Below the pieces are notes generated by a model. That model was not told the origin of the DNA. It saw nothing but the letters and a program-made list of their open reading frames with translations, and made no database searches. 64,000 nt of DNA from Phormidesmis priestleyi BC1401 (GTDB lineage Bacteria; Cyanobacteriota; Cyanobacteriia; Leptolyngbyales; Leptolyngbyaceae), in NCBI RefSeq assembly GCF_001650195.1, contig NZ_LXYR01000014.1, positions 44,526 to 108,525 on the forward strand, given 5' to 3'. Position 1 is the first letter of the stretch, and each line of letters opens with the position of its first letter. The position numbers and the translations under genes were made by a program. Below, piece after piece: positions 1 through 9,814 of this stretch.

Positions 1-897
1 TGAGCCGATGTGGAAGTGCAGCAGTTGCAGCGAATCCAGCATATTGGCTTCGCGCAGTTGCTCGATCGCCCGAATAATCTCAGGAATCGTCAAGCCGAAT
101 TTTGCTCGATCGCCCGCCGAGGTTCCCCAACGTCCGATGCCTTTGGCGCTCAGTTTTGCCCGAACTCCGAGAATCGGCTGCACTCCAAGTTTTTTACTGG
201 CTGCGATCGCCAGATCCACTTCTTCGACTTGCTCTAAAACGATGATCGGAGTTTGTCCTAACCGTCTCGATAGCATTGCCGTTTCAATATATTCACGGTC
301 TTTATAACCGTTGCAGATTAGTAATGCTCCCGGTGTTTTTAGCGATGCTAATGCAATCATCAGTTCTGGTTTAGATCCCGCTTCTAACCCAAACTGATGC
401 GGTTCACCAAAACGAACAAGATCTTCGATCAAGTGGCGTTGTTGATTGCACTTCGTCGGAAAAACGCCCTTGTAAACCCCGGTGTAGTTATAGCGAGCGA
501 TCGCTTTCGCAAATGCCGCATTCAGTCGCTCGATCCGATCTTCTAAAATATCTGAAAATCGGATCAGTAATGGCAACCCTAAATTACGCTGCTTGAGCGC
601 ATTGGTGAGTTCATACAAATCTAACGAGCCGCCGCGATCGCCCTTGGGTGAAACCGTCACATGCCCAGCCGCATTGATCGAAAAATAAGGAGCGCCCCAG
701 CCTTGAATGCGATAGAGTTCTTCGCTGTCTTCGATCGTCCAACCTTTCTTAGCGTCAGTCGCGGACGATGAGCTAGACGACTGCGATCGCCCTTCAGGAA
801 GCTCGCTTTTTATTGCCTTCCCATTCGGTTCTGGCTGCACGCTAACCAGTGCTTTTTCCGCCTCTGCTTTCGCTGAAGTGTGGCGTTCCCCCATCAT
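1..897 (-). CDS. speA: Biosynthetic arginine decarboxylase, N-terminal part (cut by window edge)
   Basis: This is the first 299 codons of a PLP-dependent arginine decarboxylase, which turns arginine into agmatine for polyamine synthesis. Reading leftwards from ATG at 897 there is a Ser/Thr-rich leader of about 50 residues, then WTIEDSEELYRIQGWGAPYF, a conserved SpeA N-terminal block, then GVFPTKCNQQ, whose Lys is the expected PLP lysine. The segment FGLEAGSKPELM follows, and the frame runs open to base 1. Family members are about 640 residues, so roughly half is missing beyond the window. A second ATG lies directly after the first (894). The gene is divergent from ndk, with about 170 bases between them. 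Confidence 0.93.
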   Translation of the reverse strand, partial: MMGERHTSAKAEAEKALVSVQPEPNGKAIKSELPEGRSQSSSSSSATDAKKGWTIEDSEELYRIQGWGAPYFSINAAGHVTVSPKGDRGGSLDLYELTNALKQRNLGLPLLIRFSDILEDRIERLNAAFAKAIARYNYTGVYKGVFPTKCNQQRHLIEDLVRFGEPHQFGLEAGSKPELMIALASLKTPGALLICNGYKDREYIETAMLSRRLGQTPIIVLEQVEEVDLAIAASKKLGVQPILGVRAKLSAKGIGRWGTSAGDRAKFGLTIPEIIRAIEQLREANMLDSLQLLHFHIGS

Positions 898-1066
898 TGC
901 TTACCCCTTAAAACATCTAGATCGAGATGTCAGTCTACCGCATCCGTCCCTACTCTGTGAGTTCAGCAGAACACCTCGACTTACTCAGACTTCATCCATT
1001 CCCGATCGTCTCCGTTCTGGGCTAACCTTGTCTTGTAAAAAGGCGTAAATTTCTTGGGAGCGACTC

Positions 1067-1516
1067 GTGGAAAGGACATTTTTGGCAATCAAACCAGATG
1101 GTGTGCAGCGCAAGCTGATTAGTGAGATTATTGGACGCTTTGAGACGAAAGGATTTACCCTCGTGGGCTTGAAATTCATGAACGTCAGCCGCGAACTTGC
1201 CGAACAGCACTATGGCGTTCACAAAGAACGTCCTTTTTTCGGCAGCTTGGTTGAGTTCATCACCTCCGGTCCCGTTGTGGCGATGGTCTGGGAAGGCGAT
1301 GGCGTGATTGCGGCAGCGAGAAAAGTGATTGGAGCCACCAATCCCCTCACCGCAGAACCCGGCACCATTCGCGGAGATTTGGGCGCAAATATTGGACGCA
1401 ATCTGATTCACGGATCAGATGCCCCCGAAACGGCTCAAAGCGAAATTTCTCTGTGGTTTAAAGCAGAAGAACTCGTTAGCTGGCAACCGACTATTCTTTC
1501 CTGGATCTACGAATAA
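1067..1516 (+). CDS. ndk: Nucleoside diphosphate kinase
   Basis: Transfers the gamma-phosphate of ATP to nucleoside diphosphates through a phosphohistidine. The 149-residue length is normal for the family. [15 protein letters not shown] is the standard N-terminus, and the catalytic histidine is H115 in the motif NLIHGSDAP. The start codon is GTG, chosen because family members begin exactly at MERTF and a GGAG ribosome-binding site sits 8-11 bases upstream (1056-1059). The gene ends at a strong hairpin shared with the convergent TerC-family gene. It appears to be monocistronic. Confidence 0.97.
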   Translation: MERTFLAIKPDGVQRKLISEIIGRFETKGFTLVGLKFMNVSRELAEQHYGVHKERPFFGSLVEFITSGPVVAMVWEGDGVIAAARKVIGATNPLTAEPGTIRGDLGANIGRNLIHGSDAPETAQSEISLWFKAEELVSWQPTILSWIYE

Positions 1517-1530
1517 CGGTTTATAGTTCT

Positions 1531-1572
1531 AAAAAAAGAGGGGACGTTCCGTAGAATGTCCCCTCTTTTTAA
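1531..1572. terminator. Bidirectional rho-independent terminator between ndk and the TerC-family gene
   Basis: An A-run, the stem GAGGGGAC / GTCCCCTC around a 12-base loop, then a T-run. Both strands therefore carry a U-tailed hairpin. It lies between two convergent stop codons (1516 and 1583), where a shared terminator is expected. Confidence 0.9.
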
Positions 1573-1582
1573 TCGTGATTCC

Positions 1583-2341
1583 TCAGACTTCTATTTTCTT
1601 CTCGTCAGATTCAACCAGCGTTTCTGTCTCAGGTTCAGCCAATACCTCAGCAGCCTCTTCACCATCGGGATTGCGCTTAGAAAAACCCCAGACAAATATC
1701 AGGGCAACGGCGGTCACCATCATCCATTCGGGCGGCACCAGACTATCGTTAATTACCCGCATCAAAAGACGCAATCCGACCAGGGCAACGGTGATATAAC
1801 CCGCGTCTTCTAAGTGAGTAAACTCGTCTAACCAGCGAATAAACAACCCTGCCATAAACCGCAGCACAATGATCCCGATCGTCGCTCCAACTAAAATCAG
1901 CCAGGTTTCTTTAGAAATCGCGATCGCTGTCGTCACGCTGTCTAGAGAGAACGCTAAATCGGTGATTGCCAGAACGGGGATCGCCTGCCACAGCGACGTA
2001 AATCGCGGTCCGTGATGCTCGTCTTCATCGTCTGAGTCGGACGAAAAATATTGAAAGACTAGCCACAGTAAATAGATTGCCCCTGCCAACTCAAACTGCC
2101 AATATTTGCTCACCCACGAGGCTGTCAAAATCAGGCTCATCCGCAGAATGTAGGCAAACACTAGCCCGATGTTGAGGGCGCGCCGTTCGAGTTCAGGTTT
2201 TTGCAAACCTTGAGCGATCGTCGCCAGCGCGATCGCGTTGTCTGCCGACAGCACTGCTTCTAATGCCACCAAAACCAGCAGCAATAAAAGGGTTTGAACA
2301 TCAAAGGTGACAGGTAAGTCTGAAAATTGGTCTAGCATCAA
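1583..2341 (-). CDS. TerC family integral membrane protein
   Basis: A 252-residue membrane protein of the TerC family, which is implicated in metal-ion homeostasis and metal efflux across membranes. Sequence support is the paired acidic membrane motifs typical of the family: LEAVLSADNAIALA in the first helix region and AITDLAFSLDSVTTAIA in the middle. About seven hydrophobic segments surround them. The cytosolic loop DSDDEDEHHG and the Glu-rich tail (residues 225-252) are polar and could bind cations. In cyanobacteria, TerC homologues have been linked to manganese handling and photosystem II assembly in some lineages, but the specific role here is inference. Start ATG at 2341; a second ATG follows immediately. 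Confidence 0.85.
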   Translation of the reverse strand: MMLDQFSDLPVTFDVQTLLLLLVLVALEAVLSADNAIALATIAQGLQKPELERRALNIGLVFAYILRMSLILTASWVSKYWQFELAGAIYLLWLVFQYFSSDSDDEDEHHGPRFTSLWQAIPVLAITDLAFSLDSVTTAIAISKETWLILVGATIGIIVLRFMAGLFIRWLDEFTHLEDAGYITVALVGLRLLMRVINDSLVPPEWMMVTAVALIFVWGFSKRNPDGEEAAEVLAEPETETLVESDEKKIEV

Positions 2342-2567
2342 TGATTTCTAGTTAAGCGTTATGGACAGGTCTTGACACTAATCCTGATTTAGGAAAAAGC
2401 TTTGCTTACTAATCAGCCTACCGTAAGTAGGAGTTCTGAGGCAGGCAAAGAGCTAGGAGACAGCCAAAATATCGACCTCCTGAGTGTTCTCTTGTGTTGA
2501 ATCTTGTAACAAAATCTTCCGAAAGCGGATAGTTTGATCGACATTGAGAAACGATAACCCTGAGATT

Positions 2568-2573
2568 AAGGAG
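2568..2573 (+). promoter_or_regulatory. Ribosome-binding site of psaM
   Basis: AAGGAG lies 11 bases before the psaM ATG. It supports the choice of start for this very short gene. Confidence 0.6.
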
Positions 2574-2584
2574 TTTCAAACCCA

Positions 2585-2680
2585 ATGCCTCTGTCAGATA
2601 CTCAAGTTTTAGTTGCCCTGGTGGTTGCCCTCATTCCTGGCATTCTTGCCTTCCGGCTATCCACCGAGCTATATAAGTAA
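2585..2680 (+). CDS. psaM: Photosystem I reaction centre subunit XII (PsaM)
   Basis: A 31-residue single-helix thylakoid protein, a peripheral subunit of photosystem I near the trimer interface. The translation starts [19 protein letters not shown] and ends FRLSTELYK, which matches the family almost residue for residue; length is exactly as expected. It is too short for most ORF callers. It sits alone between the divergent TerC-family gene and a convergent small ORF. An imperfect AAGTAA/TTACTT inverted repeat at the stop codon may help end transcription. Confidence 0.96.
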   Translation: MPLSDTQVLVALVVALIPGILAFRLSTELYK

Positions 2681-2684
2681 CCCT

Positions 2685-2978
2685 TTACTTATGGGGCAGG
2701 AACGCTGCTTTGTCTGATTCCCGCAGCCATAAATGATGCCCTTCACAAGTTGGGTGATCGTTTTTTAGGAAGCGGGGTAAACTGACAGGACAGTTTTCCT
2801 GCCAGCCAGTCGGATCGCTGACCCAGACGGGTTCTTCGGAAACACTGCTTAGTTCGCACGTACTTCTTGATTTTGGTGCTGATATTTGCGATTTTGGGCT
2901 AACTCTTCCATAGAGATTAGTTAAAGCGTCAAAGTCAGTCTGGCTTGATTCATTCAGAAACGATCGAGCCAAAATCAA
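2685..2978 (-). CDS. Possible small hypothetical protein (97 aa)
   Basis: An open frame of 97 codons convergent with psaM and ending four bases after its stop. The C-terminal half is rich in Trp, Cys and His (for example DPTGWQENCPVSLPRF). This looks more like a folded small protein than a random frame, but I do not recognise the family. The start would lie 70 bases from the divergent 133-aa gene. It could equally be a chance frame in a 370-base gap. Confidence 0.35.
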   Translation of the reverse strand: MILARSFLNESSQTDFDALTNLYGRVSPKSQISAPKSRSTCELSSVSEEPVWVSDPTGWQENCPVSLPRFLKNDHPTCEGHHLWLRESDKAAFLPHK

Positions 2979-3048
2979 TCGCTCAAGGCAGTTACTCTTC
3001 CATCAAGGCTGTTAAAGTCTTCCGTCTGCACTCGCATCCGTTGAACTC

Positions 3049-3450
3049 ATGAACGCACTTCAATCGCCCACTACGCCCCTCCAGCCTGTTAGAACGCCTC
3101 GATCACATCCTCGATTAGGTCAGCAGAAAAAACGCCAGCACAACCGAGCGATCGCCATTGAGACCTCCATCAAGCTTGGGGTCAATCTCGCTTTATCAGG
3201 AGTCGCGATCGCTGCACTCGTTCAACTTCTGCCCTACAGCATCGCTCAACATACAAAGCTGCAAGAAATCAAGTCTGAAGTCAAGACGACCGAAGGGCGA
3301 GTTGAAAAAGTCAAAGTAGAGTTTAATCGCTACTTTGATCCCCGTCAGGCAAAAGCCATTATGCAAGAGCAGACAAATCGCAGCGACCCCAATCAGCGTC
3401 AGATCGTTTGGGGTGATGCAACGTCCGAAACTGCCGCGCAACTCCCTTAA
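3049..3450 (+). CDS. Conserved cyanobacterial single-helix membrane protein
   Basis: A 133-residue protein of unknown function. It has a basic N-terminus (HPRLGQQKKRQHNRA), one transmembrane helix around residues 45-65 (LGVNLALSGVAIAALVQLLP), then a charged, probably coiled-coil stretch (residues 68-90). The C-terminal block NRSDPNQRQIVW is characteristic of a cyanobacteria-wide conserved hypothetical family. Topology is likely one membrane anchor with a helical periplasmic or lumenal tail. A palindromic terminator follows 25 bases after the stop. No function can be assigned. Confidence 0.8.
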   Translation: MNALQSPTTPLQPVRTPRSHPRLGQQKKRQHNRAIAIETSIKLGVNLALSGVAIAALVQLLPYSIAQHTKLQEIKSEVKTTEGRVEKVKVEFNRYFDPRQAKAIMQEQTNRSDPNQRQIVWGDATSETAAQLP

Positions 3451-3474
3451 AGAGCTTTTAAAATCATTGATTTT

Positions 3475-3499
3475 GAGGCGCTCGATCGAGCGTCTTTTT
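3475..3499 (+). terminator. Rho-independent terminator
   Basis: The 14-base perfect palindrome CGCTCGATCGAGCG (3479-3492) is followed directly by TCTTTTT. It lies 25 bases after the stop of the 133-aa membrane protein. Confidence 0.75.
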
Positions 3500-3980
3500 G
3501 CTGTATCTAAAAGCTTTACTATCTTTCTGGCTCAAGTGTGGAGAATCCACCTTCTATATGCGGAGATCACGCCTTCTTCATTCAGAATTTGCATCACTGA
3601 CACCCGTTTGTAGCGTAGGTAACCCAACGATCGCTTCAGGACTGCCTAGAATGATGGCTGAACCGTTTCCTTAACGCTACGGATATAGCTGATATGTTTA
3701 CCTAGAACGCACCTTTCCTCACCCGACGCATTCACCAACCAGCCACACTCTACAAAGTTCAGTAATTCTTCGCATTTGCCCTGCTGAAACTTTAGGCAAG
3801 ATGGTCACGTCAGATAGAATTATGTAACAATAAGTTTACAATCGTGAACCATTCACCCTTGAGAATTTTACTGTAACGGTCTCACCATTCGAGACTATTG
3901 CTTCTAGTTCGATCGGGATTCCACCACAGCTTTGCTCCTCTCCCTTTACGCACTTCAATAGAGTCGAGGAAACGATAGAC
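3500..3980. other. Intergenic stretch with no recognised gene
   Basis: About 480 bases between a terminator and the next gene. I read all frames and found only short, unconvincing ORFs and no tRNA, CRISPR or clear repeat. The region just before 3981 probably holds the promoter and leader of the following gene, but no convincing -10/-35 pair can be singled out. Confidence 0.5.
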
Positions 3981-4355
3981 ATGAAATTGCAAGCCACCCA
4001 ACGCCGGATCGCTCTCGCAAGTTGGGTAAAACTCTCTCCAGAAGCACACTCTACCCAAGCTGCTTCAACTGCCCAGTCTCCTAACCGTGTTCAAAAGTTT
4101 GATCTACTGCGCCCACTCCGCGCCGCAGTCGATCGCACTCAAGTTCGCAGCCCTGAGTTAGCTCACCGTCTTTGTAAGCTAATTCCGTCTCAGTGCCCGT
4201 TTGAGCGCGATGTCAAAGTTTTTGGGAAGACCTTGTTTCACATTCCGCCAATGTGCAAGCTTAACCCTCTTTATGACGAAGTAGTTGCACTGCGATTTCG
4301 AGCAATGTGCTATCTAGCAGATGAGTGCGGTGAAGACGTTAGCTGTTATTGCTAA
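3981..4355 (+). CDS. Mo-dependent nitrogenase C-terminal-domain-like protein (Mo-nitro_C)
   Basis: A 124-residue protein whose C-terminal 70 residues match the cyanobacterial domain annotated as 'Mo-dependent nitrogenase C-terminus': LCKLIPSQCPFERDVKVFG, then IPPMCKLNPLYDE, then the closing FRAMCYLADECGEDVSCYC. Six cysteines are conserved-looking and could bind a metal or form disulfides. Despite the family name, these proteins occur as stand-alone genes in cyanobacteria and nothing nitrogenase-related lies nearby, so a role in nitrogen fixation is not implied. The N-terminal 50 residues are low-complexity and Ala/Ser/Gln-rich. A terminator hairpin follows. Confidence 0.8.
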   Translation: MKLQATQRRIALASWVKLSPEAHSTQAASTAQSPNRVQKFDLLRPLRAAVDRTQVRSPELAHRLCKLIPSQCPFERDVKVFGKTLFHIPPMCKLNPLYDEVVALRFRAMCYLADECGEDVSCYC

Positions 4356-4436
4356 CGATCCATCCCTATCCAAAGAGGGATATCCTTCATCTGATCCCCA
4401 GAGTAGACTCCTCTCCTAAAAAATTAGTTTAGATTC

Positions 4437-4473
4437 ATAAAAAAGAGATGTCCTTGATGGGCATCTCTTTTGG
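4437..4473. terminator. Bidirectional terminator between the Mo-nitro_C-like gene and ilvE
   Basis: AAAAGAGATGTCC pairs with GGGCATCTCTTTT across a 5-base loop. A and T tracts on both sides give a U tail on either strand. It lies between two convergent genes. Confidence 0.85.
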
Positions 4474-4474
4474 T

Positions 4475-5389
4475 TTAAGTGAGGGCGATCGGAAACACCC
4501 AACCCCGATAATCTGGCTCTAGGTTTTCGGTGATTGCGGTCAGTTTTGCCTTTAAGCGATCGGTGATCGGATGAGTTTCAGGAGTCTGATAAGTCTCGAT
4601 TTTTTTAACTGGCGTAATCTTGGCAGCCGTGCCGCTCAAAAAGACTTCATCGGCGATAAACAATTCTGACTTGTCTACAGGTCTTTCGACCGTCTTGATG
4701 CCCAAATCGCGAGCGATCGTCAAAATGCTGTCCCTGGTGATTCCTTCGAGAATGTCTTGCTCATAGCCTGGGGTAATTAATTCTCCATTGCGAATTAAGA
4801 AGATATTCATTCCCGATGCTTCGCTAACTTTGCCTTGAGTATTCAGCAAAATTGCCTCATCAAAGCCAGATTCGACCGCTTCAGTTTTGGCGAGAGAGGA
4901 CGTAATATATGCGCCGCTAATCTTTCCTCTGAGCGGTAAACTGCGGTCTTCTTGACGACACCAAGAACTGATGCGGCAGGTCACGCCATCCGCCGAGAGA
5001 TAGTCTCCTAGCTCAAGCCCGTAGACAAAAAAGTCCTTCTCAATGTTGTGAAGTCGCGGCGCAATGCCTAGCCCCGAAGTGTAGACAAACGGACGAATAT
5101 AGAATGACTGAGTGGGTTTATTCTTCTGGACAAATTCAGTAATAATCGCCTGAATTTTATCGGCAGGTAACTCGTAGTTGATCAGCTTGGCACTGTTGCT
5201 TAGTCGCTGACAGTGACGATCGAGCCGAAACAACAAAATCTGATTGGCGTTCTTAGGGTCAGGAATGCCTCGCAGCCCCCCAAATGCCCCGGTGCCATAG
5301 TGAAGGGCGTGAGTCGCGATCGAAAGATTTGCCTCCGCAAAAGGGACAAACTGATTTTTGAAATAAGCGATCGGCAGAAAGTTATGCAT
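4475..5389 (-). CDS. ilvE: Branched-chain amino acid aminotransferase
   Basis: A fold-type IV PLP enzyme for the last step of leucine, isoleucine and valine synthesis. Diagnostic segments are HALHYGTGAFGGLRG near the N-terminus, GKISGAYITSSLAKTEAV containing the PLP lysine, GKVSEASGMNIFLI, and DEVFLSGTAAKITPV near the C-terminus. I start at the ATG at 5389 (MHNFLPIAYFKNQFVPF, 304 aa), which matches the usual family length. An in-frame ATG at 5506 would add 39 residues without family resemblance. No Shine-Dalgarno is obvious, as is common in cyanobacteria. The gene is divergent from purA. Confidence 0.92.
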   Translation of the reverse strand: MHNFLPIAYFKNQFVPFAEANLSIATHALHYGTGAFGGLRGIPDPKNANQILLFRLDRHCQRLSNSAKLINYELPADKIQAIITEFVQKNKPTQSFYIRPFVYTSGLGIAPRLHNIEKDFFVYGLELGDYLSADGVTCRISSWCRQEDRSLPLRGKISGAYITSSLAKTEAVESGFDEAILLNTQGKVSEASGMNIFLIRNGELITPGYEQDILEGITRDSILTIARDLGIKTVERPVDKSELFIADEVFLSGTAAKITPVKKIETYQTPETHPITDRLKAKLTAITENLEPDYRGWVFPIALT

Positions 5390-5542
5390 AGCAGCAGTTG
5401 AGGAGGATTGAACGAAGAAAACTTTTTGCCACCAGGCACCGTTCATCAGGTCGTTTTTGACGAATCCAACAAACCCATGACAACTTGCCATTGACACCCG
5501 TAGCATTCACTGATGATAATGGGAGTTTGTTGAAAACTCTAG

Positions 5543-6898
<1,356 letters not shown>

Positions 6899-6967
6899 CC
6901 AAATTTTGGATTGAACCTGCTTGAAATCCAAAGTCCACCGTCCCTCTCTCACATTTTCAAGGTCATT

Positions 6968-7567
6968 ATGCAAATCACGATCGACTGTCACAAACGCGCC
7001 GCCGGAAGTAAGCCCAATGCCCTACGCCGCTCAGGACAAATTCCGGCAGTGCTCTATGGTCACAAAGGCACCGAGTCTCTTGAGTTGACCATTGATGCCA
7101 AAAAAGCTGAACTTTTGGTGCGCGATGCCTCAGTGAACAACACGCTGATCGATGTCAGCATTCCTGAGTTGCCCTGGACTGGGAAAGCCCTGCTGCGTGA
7201 AATTCAGGTGCATCCCTGGAAGCGTTACCTCTATCACCTCAGCTTTTTCTCAGTGTCGGCTGAGAGCGTTCTTGAAATCACCGTGCCTCTGCACTTTGTG
7301 GGCGAAGCCTATGGAGTCAAGCAAGAAAGCGGCGTAATGGAATCTGAACTGACGGAATTAACGGTGAAGTGTCTGCCCGATCGCATTCCCGAAAGCATCG
7401 AAATCGATGTGACGGATCTCAAAGTTGGTGATGCCCTCCACGTTCACGAGTTGCCTTTGCCTGAAGGCGTAACCGCTCAGGGTGAAGCCAGTCGAGTCGT
7501 GGTGATGATCTCTGCCACTCGTGCCGGAACCGGAGAAACTGCCGCAGAAGCAGCCGCAGCCGTATAG
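6968..7567 (+). CDS. rplY: 50S ribosomal protein L25 (CTC/TL5 type, long form)
   Basis: Binds 5S rRNA in the large subunit. The N-terminal part MQITIDCHKRAAGSKPNALRR and GQIPAVLYG are the L25 signature, followed by the C-terminal beta domain of the long CTC form (VPLHFVGEAYGVKQESGVME, HVHELPLPEGV). At 199 aa it is the long version usual in cyanobacteria. I start at the ATG at 6968; the frame is open back to a TTG at 6911, but those extra 19 residues do not resemble the family. The gene ends in an Ala-rich tail and is followed by a clear terminator. Confidence 0.93.
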   Translation: MQITIDCHKRAAGSKPNALRRSGQIPAVLYGHKGTESLELTIDAKKAELLVRDASVNNTLIDVSIPELPWTGKALLREIQVHPWKRYLYHLSFFSVSAESVLEITVPLHFVGEAYGVKQESGVMESELTELTVKCLPDRIPESIEIDVTDLKVGDALHVHELPLPEGVTAQGEASRVVVMISATRAGTGETAAEAAAAV

Positions 7568-7597
7568 CTCGGTTCGTGTCAATCTAAAGTGTATACA

Positions 7598-7629
7598 GAA
7601 CCAGGGAGGAACCATTCCCTGGCTTTTTT
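7598..7629 (+). terminator. Rho-independent terminator after rplY
   Basis: CCAGGGA and TCCCTGG pair across a short loop, followed by a run of T residues. It lies 30 bases after the rplY stop. Confidence 0.88.
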
Positions 7630-7648
7630 ATGAGCGTCTCAACGAACT

Positions 7649-9175
7649 ATGACCCAAACAAATCTGCCTCCCTTAATTCAGCAAATGCTGCGATCGGAGT
7701 TTTATCCTCATCCAGTGACAGAGCCAATCGAACTGATTCAGACTCACATTTCTTATGTGTTGCTCACGGGTGAGGTGGTTTATAAACTTAAGAAGCCTGT
7801 GAACTTTGGCTTTCTAGATTTCTCGACGCTGGAGAAACGGGAGCATTTTTGTCATGAAGAGTTTCGTCTCAATCAACGAGGAGCCGCTGAACTTTATTTG
7901 GGCGTTGAGCCAGTCACGCAGAACGGAGAAACCTTTCAGCTTGGCGGTACCGGGGAACCTGTTGAGTATGTCGTCAAGATGGTGCAGTTTCCGCAAGAGA
8001 CGTTGCTGAGTGCGATGTTCGATCGCGGCGAACTCACTGAACAACACTTAGAAGATTTGGCGCGAGAACTGGCGGCGTTCCACTTAAAGGCACCGACTAG
8101 CGATTACATCCTCAGCTTTGGGGAAGCCTCGCAAATTCGTCAAGCGATCGACGAAAACTACGATCAAACGGTGGGTTATGTTGGACGATCGCAAACCCAA
8201 GTCCAATTTGATGAGACTCGCGCTTACACAGACAAGCTATTTGATCAGCAGCAAGAACTTTTTGCTAATCGAGTTCAAAATAAATGGATTCGCGAATGTC
8301 ATGGCGACGTTCATCTGAGAAATATCTGCTTTTGGCACGACAAAATTTTGCTGTTCGACTGCATCGAATTCAATGAGCCGTTTCGCTTTGTCGATGTGAT
8401 GTTCGATGTTGCCTACATTGTGATGGATCTCGATGCTCGCGATCGTCCTGACTTGAGCAATCTATTTCTGAATGCTTACATCGAGCAAACAGGCGACTGG
8501 GAAGGCTTACAGGTGTTGCCGCTCTACCTCAGCCGTCAGTCTTATGTCCGAGCTAAGGTGACTTCGTTCTTATTAGATGATCCGACCATTCCAGAATCGG
8601 TGAAGCAGGAAGCCAGTGAAACCGCCTCTCGCTACTATCGGTTAGCGTGGGAATACACTCGTCACAGATCGGGACGATTGACGATGATGTCCGGGTTGTC
8701 GGGTTCTGGAAAAAGCACTGTGGCGCGTCAGTTAGCTCGCCAGACAGGGGCAATTCATCTGCGATCGGATGCCGTTCGCAAACATCTCGGTGGTGTTGCG
8801 CTAGATGCCAAAGGAGACGCTGATCTCTATACATCTGAGATGACTGAGAAGACTTACGATCATCTCCTCAATCTCGGCATCATGTTAGCGTCGCAGGGTT
8901 ATTCTGTAATTTTGGATGCCAAGTACGATCGTCAAGCGCTGCGATCGCCCGTCATCGCCCAAGCCGTTGCTCATCAGATTCCTTTAGACATTCTCTATTG
9001 TGATGCGCCAATGTCGGTGTTGAACGATCGAGTGCAGCAGCGTCAAGGCGATATCTCAGATGCCACGGCTGATCTACTCAAAACCCAACACATGGAAGCC
9101 TTTAGCAAAGCCGAAAAGCCTTATCTAAAGACGCTAGATGCCACTCAAACTTTAGAAGGACAACTACCCCAATAG
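7649..9175 (+). CDS. Aminoglycoside-phosphotransferase-like domain fused to a P-loop kinase/ATPase
   Basis: A 508-residue two-domain protein of a widespread bacterial family (COG2187 plus COG0645 type). The N-terminal 330 residues resemble the aminoglycoside/choline-kinase fold, with ECHGDVHLRNICFW as the catalytic-loop-like motif and LLFDCIEFNEPFRFVDVMFD as the Asp-containing metal-binding segment. The C-terminal part has a Walker A motif GLSGSGKST (residues 349-357) and resembles small-molecule kinases. The substrate is unknown; antibiotic resistance should not be assumed from the fold. It stands alone after the rplY terminator. Confidence 0.85.
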   Translation: MTQTNLPPLIQQMLRSEFYPHPVTEPIELIQTHISYVLLTGEVVYKLKKPVNFGFLDFSTLEKREHFCHEEFRLNQRGAAELYLGVEPVTQNGETFQLGGTGEPVEYVVKMVQFPQETLLSAMFDRGELTEQHLEDLARELAAFHLKAPTSDYILSFGEASQIRQAIDENYDQTVGYVGRSQTQVQFDETRAYTDKLFDQQQELFANRVQNKWIRECHGDVHLRNICFWHDKILLFDCIEFNEPFRFVDVMFDVAYIVMDLDARDRPDLSNLFLNAYIEQTGDWEGLQVLPLYLSRQSYVRAKVTSFLLDDPTIPESVKQEASETASRYYRLAWEYTRHRSGRLTMMSGLSGSGKSTVARQLARQTGAIHLRSDAVRKHLGGVALDAKGDADLYTSEMTEKTYDHLLNLGIMLASQGYSVILDAKYDRQALRSPVIAQAVAHQIPLDILYCDAPMSVLNDRVQQRQGDISDATADLLKTQHMEAFSKAEKPYLKTLDATQTLEGQLPQ

Positions 9176-9299
9176 TTCTAAATTGTTCGTCATTAAGTTT
9201 GCTTTACAGATTGGTTTCTTCTTCAAGAGTAATTCAAAAGTGACGAATGATCTACGATGAATGAGGTATCCTTTGTAGTGACTATCAAGGGTTGAGCCA

Positions 9300-9638
9300 G
9301 TGAGAAGACAACCGATCTCAAAGGGATTTTCGACAGGACTGAAGATTTGGCTGCTGTTCCTGATTGGACTATTTGGGATGGGATACCCCGCACTATTGAG
9401 TATTTCGCTGGGTGCGATCGGCGGTCTAGCGAGCAGCTTAATTGTCGGTTGGTGGCTGTCAAAAGACGAGAAAACCGAGCCAGATAAAAAAGAACTTCCA
9501 GACGATGGGTTAGCCGAAGAAACCAAAGTCCGAAGACGGCGCAGCCAATACTCTAGCTTGAGACAGCGAAGTCAGAAACGCAAACAGCAGCACGAAAAAG
9601 CGGGGAAATGGTGGCAGCAGATGGGGCGACGATCGTAG
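9300..9638 (+). CDS. Conserved small membrane protein (112 aa)
   Basis: Two hydrophobic segments (about residues 14-32 and 38-54, including WLLFLIGLFGMGYPALLSIS) are followed by a strongly charged, Arg/Lys-rich tail (RRRRSQYSSLRQRSQKRKQQ). This gives a small anchored protein with a basic cytosolic end that could contact nucleic acid or acidic lipids. The start is GTG at 9300; no better start exists in frame. I believe homologues occur in other cyanobacteria, but no function is known to me. It lies immediately before a dispersed repeat element. Confidence 0.65.
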   Translation: MRRQPISKGFSTGLKIWLLFLIGLFGMGYPALLSISLGAIGGLASSLIVGWWLSKDEKTEPDKKELPDDGLAEETKVRRRRSQYSSLRQRSQKRKQQHEKAGKWWQQMGRRS

Positions 9639-9667
9639 TCTGGCGTTGCTGGCTGCAGATATGCAAT

Positions 9668-9771
9668 GCCCTCCTCACGAAGTGGGGCAAGCCCTCGCCA
9701 ACCCTTCTCCCTGGGGAGAAGGGAGCCAGAACTCCTGTCCCCTCTCCCTAGGGAGAGGGCTAGGGTGAGGG
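9668..9771. repeat. Dispersed double-palindrome element, copy 1
   Basis: About 104 bases containing two hairpins, CTTCTCCCTGGGGAGAAG and CTCTCCCTAGGGAGAG. The same element, inverted and nearly identical, is at 41952-42056, and a shorter version is at 56599-56679. It is non-coding and sits between the 112-aa membrane protein and aroC. Confidence 0.92.
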
Positions 9772-9814
9772 TAGAATCCGTGCTTTATAGATCGATTCAG
9801 CAACGATCGTAATT

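Noticed and set aside
8..307. 99-codon plus-strand frame at the left edge
   Set aside because: Overlaps speA on the other strand, which has clear homology; the frame is Ser/Arg-rich without a domain.
5390..5506. N-terminal extension of IlvE to the ATG at 5506
   Set aside because: The 39 extra residues are unlike the family, and the ATG at 5389 gives the standard length and N-terminus.
7649..9175. Antibiotic-resistance phosphotransferase
   Set aside because: The aminoglycoside-phosphotransferase-like fold is shared by many housekeeping kinases, and the fusion to a P-loop domain defines a different, uncharacterised family.
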